DNA of 5,132 nucleotides from positions 1-5,132 of the forward strand of contig CANIFK010000453.1 in the NCBI GenBank assembly GCA_947466555.1. The letters are read 5' to 3'. Origin of the DNA: Acidobacteriota bacterium. GTDB taxonomy: Bacteria; Acidobacteriota; Terriglobia; Bryobacterales; Bryobacteraceae. Of this stretch, positions 1 to 5,132 are shown piece after piece (the first letter of the stretch is position 1; the number at the start of each line of letters is the position of its first letter). A model generated the notes under the pieces. That model was not told the origin of the DNA and searched no databases. It saw only the letters and a program-made list of their open reading frames with translations. The position numbers and the translations under genes were made by a program.

Positions 1-2
1 CG

Positions 3-437
3 AATCTGCTTTCGGCGTTCAGCATTCGCGGGGCGGGAATACAGCGATTACGGGTGGATGTTGGGGCGATGCACGATCAATCGCGGTTTTTCCTGGAATT
101 CGATTCATGGACGGCTTCCGGGTCCCATCGGCCGATTCTCTGTGTGGACGTGGCCGACAAGCGAATGACGCTGGCGGGAGGAGATCCGGCGGATTTAAGC
201 CGGGTGCACTTTTGCGAACTGGAAGGGCGAAACGGGTTTGAAGTGACGGCGGCGTGGCCTCCTGGAGCGGTTCCCGCCGGGCAGGAATACAGCACAGAAT
301 GCACCTGTCAGGTCTACCTGGATGTCAACGGGGACGGGGAGGACACGATTCCGCGGAATCATGTGAAAGTACCGTACACGATTCAGGACATCGCCTGGGG
401 CTGGAACACCTACGTCCGAAGCAGCAAGGATTTCTAG
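3..437 (+). CDS. Uncharacterised protein, probably 5'-truncated by the window edge
   Basis: I do not recognise this protein. The frame is open from the left edge to a TAG at 435-437, giving 144 visible residues. In-frame starts exist at GTG 54 and ATG 69 (127 and 122 residues), but neither has a convincing Shine-Dalgarno sequence, so I favour a gene that begins before the window. The first 17 codons include the rarer ATA, CGA and TTA, which leaves a start at 69 possible. The sequence is rich in short beta-like stretches, Pro and Gly, with four cysteines, two of them as CTC (about residues 100-102). This precedes DVNGDGED (codons 321-344), which resembles the start of an EF-hand or dockerin calcium loop. 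The usual acidic residue at loop position 12 is Arg, so it is not a clean EF-hand. No membrane helix or signal peptide is visible, and an extracytoplasmic location is only a guess. It ends tail to tail with the ABC gene, overlapping it by four bases. Confidence 0.6.
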   Translation, partial: NLLSAFSIRGAGIQRLRVDVGAMHDQSRFFLEFDSWTASGSHRPILCVDVADKRMTLAGGDPADLSRVHFCELEGRNGFEVTAAWPPGAVPAGQEYSTECTCQVYLDVNGDGEDTIPRNHVKVPYTIQDIAWGWNTYVRSSKDF

Positions 438-2263
438 CGGTAGCCGGCGGCTTGGAGTTCGAAGAGTTCGGCATAGCGGGCGCGGTTTTTCAGGAGTTCG
501 TCGTGGGTGCCTTGTTCTTCGATGCGGCCGTTGCCGAGGACCAGGATGCGGTCGGCCATGCGAACTGTGGAAAACCTGTGGGAAATCAAGATGGCCATTT
601 TGCCTTTGGTGAGTTCGGCGAAGCGCTGGAAGACCTCGAATTCGGCGCGGGCGTCGAGGGAGCTGGTTGGTTCGTCGAGGACGAGGAGTTGGGCGTCGCG
701 CATGTAGGCTCGGGCCAGGGCGATCTTTTGCCACTGGCCCATGGAGAGATCGGCACCGCCTTCGAAGCGGCGGCCGAGCATGTGGGAGTATCCGTTGGTG
801 AGTTGGGCGACGACGTCGGAGGCGAGGGATTTGTGGGCGGCGTCTTCGATTTTGAGCTGGTTGGTCATTTCGTCGATTCGGCCAACTCCTATGTTTTCTT
901 TGACTAGCATGTCGTATTTGACGTAGTCCTGGAAGATGACTCCGATTTCCTTGCGGAGGTCGGCGGGGGAGTATTCGCGGAGGTCGATGCCGTCCAAGAG
1001 GATGCGACCGGCGGTGGGGTCGTAGAGGCGGGAGATGAGTTTGATGAGGGTGGTTTTGCCGGCGCCGTTTTCGCCGATCAGGGCCAGGCGCTCTTCGGGG
1101 TGGAGGTGGAAGCTGACGTTTTCGAGGACGGGTTTGGGGCTATTGGCGTAGGAGAAAGAGACGTTTTGGAATTCGAAGCCGGTTTTGATGGGCCGGGGGG
1201 CTGGGAGGAGGGCGGTTTTGGATTCGATGGAGGGTTTGGAATCGAAGAACTCGAAGAGGTCGCGGACGAAGAGGGCTTGTTCGGAGACGTTGGAGAGGGT
1301 GGAGAAGACGCTTTCGAGGGCGTTGCGGGATCGTAAGAATGCCCCGGCGAGGAAGGTGAGGTCGCCGAGGGAGAGTTCGCCTTTGGCGGTGCGGTAGAGG
1401 ATGACGGCGTAGGCGCCGTAGTAGCCGGCGAGGGGGAGGACGTTGAGGGCTGCGTTGGTAAATGCTTTCTGGATAGCGAGTTTGCGGTTTTCCTGAAAGT
1501 AACGATCGAATAAAGTTTCGGTGCGGTTGATGAGGAAATCGCCGAGTCCGAAGAGTTTGACTTCTTTGGCGGTTGAGATGGAGGCGCCGAGGAGGCGGAG
1601 GTAATCGAGCTCGCGGCGCTCGGGGGTCCAGCGGTAGAGGAGGGAGTAGGCGAGCATGGCGAACTTGGTTTCGCCCCAGAAGACGGGGAGGAGAGCCAGG
1701 ATCAGAATTGGCAGGAACCACCAGGAGAATGAGATGATTACGGCGGAGACTGCAAGTAGAGATAGAAGTGTTTGGAGGAGTCCGGCGATTTGGGAGAGCA
1801 TGCCGAGGCGGGCGGCGGATTGGCGGCGGGCGCGTTCGAGTTTGTCGTAGAAGATGGGGTCTTCGAAGGACGCCAGGTCGAGGGTGGCGGCGTGGCGCAT
1901 GAGACGGACGCCGATGTGGTGGGTGAAACGGTCGCCGAGGAGGGATTCGGCGAGGCCGGCGGCGCGCATGAGGAGGTCGCCGGAGATGGCGAGGACGAAT
2001 TCGGCGGCGACGAGGGGCCAGAGGTCGTCAGGAACGCCGGATTTGGCGGCTGCGGCGGCTGCTATGCGGTCAATGATGAGTTTGGCGACCCAGAGGGTAC
2101 CCAAGGGCACCAAGGACCATAGAAGGCGGCAAATGAGCGAGATTACGCACAGAACGGGGCTGGTTTCCCAGACCATGGCCAGGAGCGGGGGAAGGTTGCG
2201 GAGGGCGTGGAGGCGGTCGCGCCAGGAGGCGGGGGGATCAGCCTTCGGGGCGTGGGGGTTCAT
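434..2263 (-). CDS. ABC exporter half-transporter, fused membrane and ATPase domains
   Basis: This is a 609-residue type IV (type I exporter fold) ABC half-transporter, a normal length for the family. It is expected to dimerise in the inner membrane and use ATP to export an unknown substrate. The membrane domain covers about residues 30-335, with likely helices near 35-60, 82-103, 155-178, 180-198, 270-292 and 298-315. The ATPase domain follows: A-loop Tyr372; Walker A GENGAGKT at 397-404 (Lys403); Q-loop Gln445; signature LSMGQ at 506-510; Walker B ending Asp530 with catalytic Glu531; D-loop SSLD at 534-537; H-loop His562. All catalytic residues are present, so it should be active. The signature is LSMGQ rather than LSGGQ, followed by WQKIALARA, a style I associate with peptide or lantibiotic-type exporters. 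No biosynthetic gene, peptidase domain or partner half-transporter is visible, so the substrate cannot be named. The ATG at 2263 lacks a Shine-Dalgarno; it is chosen because the N-terminus is a plausible short cytoplasmic leader. TAG stop at 434-436. Confidence 0.93.
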   Translation of the reverse strand: MNPHAPKADPPASWRDRLHALRNLPPLLAMVWETSPVLCVISLICRLLWSLVPLGTLWVAKLIIDRIAAAAAAKSGVPDDLWPLVAAEFVLAISGDLLMRAAGLAESLLGDRFTHHIGVRLMRHAATLDLASFEDPIFYDKLERARRQSAARLGMLSQIAGLLQTLLSLLAVSAVIISFSWWFLPILILALLPVFWGETKFAMLAYSLLYRWTPERRELDYLRLLGASISTAKEVKLFGLGDFLINRTETLFDRYFQENRKLAIQKAFTNAALNVLPLAGYYGAYAVILYRTAKGELSLGDLTFLAGAFLRSRNALESVFSTLSNVSEQALFVRDLFEFFDSKPSIESKTALLPAPRPIKTGFEFQNVSFSYANSPKPVLENVSFHLHPEERLALIGENGAGKTTLIKLISRLYDPTAGRILLDGIDLREYSPADLRKEIGVIFQDYVKYDMLVKENIGVGRIDEMTNQLKIEDAAHKSLASDVVAQLTNGYSHMLGRRFEGGADLSMGQWQKIALARAYMRDAQLLVLDEPTSSLDARAEFEVFQRFAELTKGKMAILISHRFSTVRMADRILVLGNGRIEEQGTHDELLKNRARYAELFELQAAGYR

Positions 2264-2284
2264 TTTGGCCAGTATAGACGACTA
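2264..2284 (-). other. ABC start region lacking a Shine-Dalgarno sequence
   Basis: The 21 bases between the GC hairpin and the ATG contain no GGAGG-like sequence; the bases just before the start read CTGGCCAAA on the coding strand. Initiation may be SD-independent, assisted by the A-rich bases before ATG, or the leader may be shorter than proposed. TATACT (complement of 2271-2276) resembles a -10 box and would give a nearly leaderless transcript, but it has no matching -35. Confidence 0.35.
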
Positions 2285-2304
2285 CGGCGGGCCAAGGCCC
2301 GCCG
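2285..2304 (-). promoter_or_regulatory. Perfect GC-rich inverted repeat / hairpin before the ABC gene
   Basis: The sequence shows two perfect 9-base arms, CGGCGGGCC and GGCCCGCCG, separated by two bases. In the minus-strand mRNA this folds into eight G-C/C-G pairs closed by a CUUG loop, a class of stable tetraloop, although here it is closed by C-G rather than the more usual G-C. It ends 21 bases before the ABC start codon, at the upstream edge of where an initiating ribosome sits. It could be a leader RNA structure, a DNA operator for a dimeric repressor, or a copy of a dispersed REP-like palindrome. No T-run follows it, so it is not a standard terminator. The repeat is certain; its role is inference. 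Confidence 0.6.
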
Positions 2305-2326
2305 GTCGACATTGTGGGAGAATCAG

Positions 2327-2336
2327 GCCTCGAGGC
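2327..2336. repeat. 10-bp perfect palindrome GCCTCGAGGC
   Basis: GCCTCGAGGC is exactly self-complementary and lies between the candidate promoter and the GC hairpin, inside the proposed ABC leader. The symmetry stops at the next base on each side. It could be a small operator half of a larger control region, but a 10-bp palindrome in GC-rich DNA can also arise by chance. Confidence 0.35.
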
Positions 2337-2370
2337 TACGCTTGCCCGCGATTCCTGGTATGTGTCTGTG

Positions 2371-2399
2371 ATGTTATGGCGTCTTGAGGATTTCGTCAA
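2371..2399 (-). promoter_or_regulatory. Candidate sigma70-type promoter for the ABC gene
   Basis: On the minus strand TTGACG (complement of 2394-2399, five of six bases of the -35 consensus) is followed after exactly 17 bases by TAACAT (complement of 2371-2376), which keeps the key first T, second A and last T of the -10 box. Transcription would start near 2364 and give a leader of about 100 bases before the ABC ATG at 2263, carrying the palindrome at 2327-2336 and the hairpin at 2285-2304. It is the best promoter match in this intergenic stretch, and it sits in a locally AT-richer patch as promoters usually do. Predicted by eye only. Confidence 0.5.
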
Positions 2400-2476
2400 G
2401 AGCAAAGATGTGGATTGCTGGATTTGGTGGAAGTCTAAGATAAAACTGGGGTTACTGGATTTTACCGGTAGCACGG

Positions 2477-2496
2477 CTCCCAGGGAAATCTGGGAG
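2477..2496 (-). terminator. Weak hairpin after the secA-linked gene, no T-run
   Basis: Perfect 7-base arms CTCCCAG and CTGGGAG with a 6-base loop lie about 32 bases past the TAA of the minus-strand gene ending at 2529. On the minus strand the DNA leading into the stem is C-rich and G-poor, and the bases after the stem (CCGTGCTACC) contain no T-run. It is therefore not a canonical intrinsic terminator. It could be an mRNA-end stabilising stem or lie in a Rho-dependent termination zone. The hairpin is seen; the termination role is a weak inference. Confidence 0.3.
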
Positions 2497-2528
2497 GGGA
2501 GGGCGGCAAGTTGATGAATTTGAGGAGG

Positions 2529-3473
2529 TTATTGGTCGATGTGGAGAGCGATGACGGAAGAATCGTCACCGGCCTTTTGACCGGAAATTTTTCTACCTAG
2601 ACGGCGAAAAAGGGCAAAACCACCGCCCGCGAGCAGGGCGAAGAGGATCATCATGCCCGAAAACTTACTGACGTTCATGAACAGAACGCCGATATTGTCG
2701 CCCTTGGGATCGGGCATTTGCTGGTTGATGGTCATGTTGACCTCCCAGCGGACTTGGGAGAGGATGCGTTCGGCGGCGTCGGGGGTGGGGGTTTGGGTGA
2801 CGACGGCGACCAGCGGGCCGGAGCGGCGACTGACGTACTGCTTCTGTTCCTGGAAGGCGGCGATGCGTTCCTTGGCGATTTGGGGGTTGGGGTAGTTGAA
2901 GAGAACGAGGGTTACGTCGCCATCCTTGTCCTTGTAGCGGGCCAACTGGCCTTCGGTGCCGAAGTGGAAGGCGACCAGGGACGGGGACATGCCGGGGACG
3001 AAGGCTTCGAGTGAGTTGGGCCCGAGGATATAGCGTTCGCTATTGCCGTGGCGGTTGGCGGCGGGCAGAAAGCCGGTCAGGGCCGGGAGAGAAGAGGAAT
3101 CGTAGCGGGGCATGGCCAGGATGAGCTGGTTCATGGTCTCCTCTTCGGGCTTATAGCCATCGAACTGGAGGATGTAGTTGCCACGCTGCTGGATGGTGGC
3201 GCCGGCGGGGCGGGCGCCACGGAGGAGCTGGATGGCGGCGAGGGCGTTGGTGGCGTCGGGCAGGCGCCAGGCGGAGACGGTGAAGGCGCCTTTGGCTCCC
3301 TCATACCTAGCTGTCTCTGCTTCCTGAAGGCCGTATTCGCTCCAAACCGCGGCTGGCTCGGGCTTCAGCGGTTTGACGGTTTTCCGGGAGTGATGCTCCA
3401 TGCCTTCCGGCAGGATAGCCGCCGGAAGGCTGAGGGCGAACAGGGCGAAGGTTACTCGTTTACACCGTGGCAT
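2529..3473 (-). CDS. Signal-peptide protein with C-terminal membrane helix, DUF6599-like, overlapping secA
   Basis: The 314-residue protein has no established function that I know. The ATG at 3471-3473 is preferred because it gives a classic signal sequence (MPRCKR then VTFALFALSLPAAIL). A TTG at 3506 would add 11 residues and spoil the short basic N-region. The body (about residues 25-270) is presumably outside the cytoplasm. It is followed by one membrane helix near 272-290 (MMILFALLAGGGFALF), an RRLGRK basic stop-transfer patch and a short hydrophilic tail. The elements YGLQEAETARYEG, RYILGPNSLEAF and LVLFNYPNPQIA resemble my memory of the acidobacterial DUF6599 family; a profile search is needed to confirm that. 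It overlaps the 3' end of secA by 22 bases in the -1 frame with no Shine-Dalgarno of its own, so it is probably co-transcribed and translationally coupled to secA. Its substrate would naturally pass through the Sec pathway, but a direct role with SecA is speculation. TAA stop at 2529-2531. Confidence 0.85.
   Translation of the reverse strand: MPRCKRVTFALFALSLPAAILPEGMEHHSRKTVKPLKPEPAAVWSEYGLQEAETARYEGAKGAFTVSAWRLPDATNALAAIQLLRGARPAGATIQQRGNYILQFDGYKPEEETMNQLILAMPRYDSSSLPALTGFLPAANRHGNSERYILGPNSLEAFVPGMSPSLVAFHFGTEGQLARYKDKDGDVTLVLFNYPNPQIAKERIAAFQEQKQYVSRRSGPLVAVVTQTPTPDAAERILSQVRWEVNMTINQQMPDPKGDNIGVLFMNVSKFSGMMILFALLAGGGFALFRRLGRKISGQKAGDDSSVIALHIDQ
3452..3473 (-). other. 22-base secA / downstream gene overlap
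   Basis: The ATG of the downstream gene uses the last A of a Lys AAA codon and the first two bases of the Cys554 TGC codon of SecA. Ribosomes ending secA stop 19 bases past this ATG, a distance suited to termination-reinitiation coupling. Two A6 runs, A-A-A-A-A-A-T-A-C then A6-TGC, lie directly before the start and make it an accessible unstructured site without a Shine-Dalgarno. The overlap is certain if ATG 3473 is the start (55 bases if TTG 3506 is used). Confidence 0.75.
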
Positions 3474-5132
3474 TTTTTGTATTTTTTCCCGGAGCCGCAC
3501 CAGCAAACGTCGTTGCGGCCTGGTTTCTTAGACGCCAACACGGGGCCTTTTGGTGCCGCGGGTTCGCCACCTAAAAATTCAAGGGCGGCGAGTTCGCGTT
3601 CTTTCTTCTTCTGGATGTTGCGGGTGAAGTCGTCGATGGAGGCGCGGGCGGCCTGGCGCTCGGCCGGGGTGGGCTCGGGCGCGGGGGCTTCGAGCGCGGG
3701 CTGATCGTCGTCTTCGAGGTCGTAATCGGCTTCGAAGGGAACGTCGGGCCGGTTGTTTTCGGCGACCTGGAGGAAGAAGAGATAACGGACGGTATCGTCT
3801 TCGATCCGGTCCATCATGTCCTGGAAGAGGGTGTAGGACTCCTTCTTGTATTCGAGAAGGGGGTCCTTTTGCCCGTAGCCGCGGAGGCCGATGCCTTCCT
3901 TGAGGTGGTCCATCGACAGGAGGTGGTCTTTCCACTGGTTGTCGATGACGTTCAACATGATGACGCGTTCGGCTTCGCGGAGGTATTCGCCGCCGATGAG
4001 CGATTCCTTCTCCTCGTACTTCGTTTGGATGGACTCGAAGATTTTGTCTTCGACGTCATCGAGGGTGGAGCCGCGGAGATCGTTGAGGTGAAGCTGGGCT
4101 CCGAAGCGGGTGAGGATATCGCTTTCGAGACCGGTGATGTCCCACTCGTCGGGGCGGGCCCGTTCCGGAATGCGCTCGGCGACGACGGAGGCGATGATGC
4201 CCTTGGCCATCTCGTAGATGCGTTCCTTCTGATCGGTGCCTTCGAGCAGATTGCGGCGCATGGTGTAGACGGCGCCGCGCTGTTTGTTCATGACGTCGTC
4301 GTATTCGAGGACGTGTTTACGGGAGGCGAAGTTCTGGGCTTCGACGGCCTTCTGGGCGGCGGCGATGCGCTTGGTGATGAGGCCGGAATCGATCGGCACA
4401 TCCTCCTCCATACCGAGGCGGAGCATGAGATTCTGCATGCGTTCGCCACCGAAAATACGGAGCAAATCGTCCTGGAGGGAGAGGAAGAAGCGGGAGGAGC
4501 CGGGGTCGCCCTGGCGGCCGGAGCGGCCACGGAGCTGGTTATCGATACGGCGGGATTCGTGGCGTTCGGTACCGATGATGCAGAGGCCGCCGACGGCGAC
4601 GACTTTTTCACGGTCGGCGTCGCAGTTGGTTTTGTGACGCGCGTGCATTTCGTGCCAGGCTTCGAGCGGCACGCGGTAGTTCATGTCGGCGCGTTGGAAG
4701 TAATAGTAACGGTCGTCGGCGACGAAACCGGCTTCATGTTCGTCGACGGATTCGGCGATGGCCTTTTTGATGGACTCTTCCTGGGAGAGGAAATCGGGGT
4801 TGCCGCCAAGGAGAATGTCGGTACCGCGGCCGGCCATGTTGGTGGAGACGGTAACGCCGGCGTAGCGGCCGGCCTGGGCGATGATGTAGGCTTCGCGTTC
4901 GTGATTCTTGGCGTTCAGCACTTCGTGCTTGACGCCCATTTTGGTGAGAATCGAGGAGAGCTTTTCGCTCTTGGTGACCGAGATGGTGCCGACCAAGACC
5001 GGCTGGCCCTTGGCGTTGCGTTCCTTGATTTCGCGGGCGGCGTTGCGGAACTTCTCTTCTTCGGTGCGGTAGACGATGTCGTTGGCATCCTGCCGCTTGG
5101 CGATACGGTTGGGCGGGATGGGTGTGACGTCG
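3452..5132 (-). CDS. secA: Preprotein translocase ATPase SecA, C-terminal 559 residues
   Basis: SecA is the ATP-driven motor that pushes unfolded preproteins through the SecYEG channel at the inner membrane. The reading frame runs off the right edge; about 350-450 N-terminal residues, with Walker A and B and most of the preprotein-binding domain, are outside. Fragment numbering starts at 5131. IPPNR (5-9) and LVGTISVTKSE (46-56) open the second nucleotide-binding domain, which also carries TNMAGRGTDI (97-106, helicase motif V) and QLRGRSGRQGD (199-209, motif VI). The helical scaffold follows, with HVLEYDDVMNKQR near 273-285, then the two-helix finger near 384-440 and an acidic linker near 465-495. 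The tail ends in the zinc motif Cys543, Cys545, Cys554, His555, which in other bacteria binds SecB and phospholipids. About 70 residues (112-180) lie between motif V and GGLCIIGTERHESRR, longer than in E. coli but, as far as I recall, usual in several other phyla. TAA stop at 3452-3454. The next gene starts inside the zinc-motif code. Confidence 0.98.
   Translation of the reverse strand, partial: DVTPIPPNRIAKRQDANDIVYRTEEEKFRNAAREIKERNAKGQPVLVGTISVTKSEKLSSILTKMGVKHEVLNAKNHEREAYIIAQAGRYAGVTVSTNMAGRGTDILLGGNPDFLSQEESIKKAIAESVDEHEAGFVADDRYYYFQRADMNYRVPLEAWHEMHARHKTNCDADREKVVAVGGLCIIGTERHESRRIDNQLRGRSGRQGDPGSSRFFLSLQDDLLRIFGGERMQNLMLRLGMEEDVPIDSGLITKRIAAAQKAVEAQNFASRKHVLEYDDVMNKQRGAVYTMRRNLLEGTDQKERIYEMAKGIIASVVAERIPERARPDEWDITGLESDILTRFGAQLHLNDLRGSTLDDVEDKIFESIQTKYEEKESLIGGEYLREAERVIMLNVIDNQWKDHLLSMDHLKEGIGLRGYGQKDPLLEYKKESYTLFQDMMDRIEDDTVRYLFFLQVAENNRPDVPFEADYDLEDDDQPALEAPAPEPTPAERQAARASIDDFTRNIQKKKERELAALEFLGGEPAAPKGPVLASKKPGRNDVCWCGSGKKYKKCHGVNE

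Noticed and set aside
442..452. Short symmetric AGCCG-G-CGGCT near the convergent junction as a terminator
   Set aside because: The one-base centre cannot form a hairpin loop without losing pairs, it lies inside the ABC coding sequence, and no T-run follows.
1772..2122. Plus-strand open frames (also near 254-907, 1100-1336, 1854-2387) antisense to the ABC gene
   Set aside because: Their Gly/Glu/Val- or Arg-rich composition is the mirror image of C-ending codons in the ABC gene, which has complete domain motifs; none has a ribosome site or recognisable domain.
2271..2276. TATACT as the main -10 box for a leaderless ABC transcript
   Set aside because: The hexamer is good, but the position 17 bases upstream is GGCCTT inside the GC hairpin, so there is no -35. 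The TTGACG-17-TAACAT pair is stronger. Kept only as an alternative.
2238..2514. Small open frames in the intergenic stretch (2238-2474 minus, 2314-2514 plus)
   Set aside because: They have odd composition, no Shine-Dalgarno sequence and no domain. The minus one overlaps the ABC start and the hairpin; the plus one covers the candidate promoter.
3048..3704. 218-residue plus-strand open frame across the secA end and its neighbour
   Set aside because: It lies antisense to two well-supported genes, is low-complexity Gly-rich in its first half, and matches nothing I recognise.
1..5132. Mobile element, CRISPR array, tRNA/rRNA or defence system
   Set aside because: No transposase or integrase motifs, no regularly spaced repeats, no cloverleaf or rRNA-like segments, and no known defence domains were seen on either strand.

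Overview
The window is a stretch of ordinary GC-rich bacterial chromosome, roughly 60% G+C by eye. It holds four protein genes, two of them cut by the window edges. Three are on the minus strand: the C-terminal part of secA, a small secreted or membrane-anchored protein that overlaps secA, and a complete fused ABC exporter. One plus-strand gene at the left edge runs tail to tail into the ABC gene. I see no rRNA, tRNA, CRISPR array, insertion sequence or integrase. The secA-adjacent protein resembles a family I remember mainly from Acidobacteriota (DUF6599-like). Together with base composition and the SecA sequence style this makes a Bryobacterales/Solibacter-like acidobacterium my best guess, but it is an inference from memory, not a search.

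Layout from left to right: (i) 3-437 (+), C-terminal part, or possibly all, of an uncharacterised protein with an Asp/Asn/Gly-rich calcium-loop-like motif. (ii) 434-2263 (-), a 609-residue ABC half-transporter (six-helix membrane domain plus ATPase) whose stop codon shares one CTAG palindrome with the stop of gene (i). (iii) 2264-2528, an intergenic stretch of 265 bases with a sigma70-like promoter, a 10-bp palindrome and a strong GC hairpin, all upstream of the ABC gene, plus a weaker hairpin just past the end of the next gene. (iv) 2529-3473 (-), a signal-peptide protein with one C-terminal membrane helix. (v) 3452-5132 (-), the last 559 residues of SecA, including its zinc-binding tail.

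Functionally, secA and the gene after it look like one transcription unit. Their reading frames overlap by 22 bases, and the second start codon lies inside the code for SecA's zinc motif, so translational coupling is likely. The ABC exporter appears to have its own promoter and a structured leader of about 100 bases. Nothing here amounts to a clearly new biological system. The points most worth a second look are the secA overlap and its unknown partner, the structured ABC leader, and the terminator-less convergent junction at 434-437.
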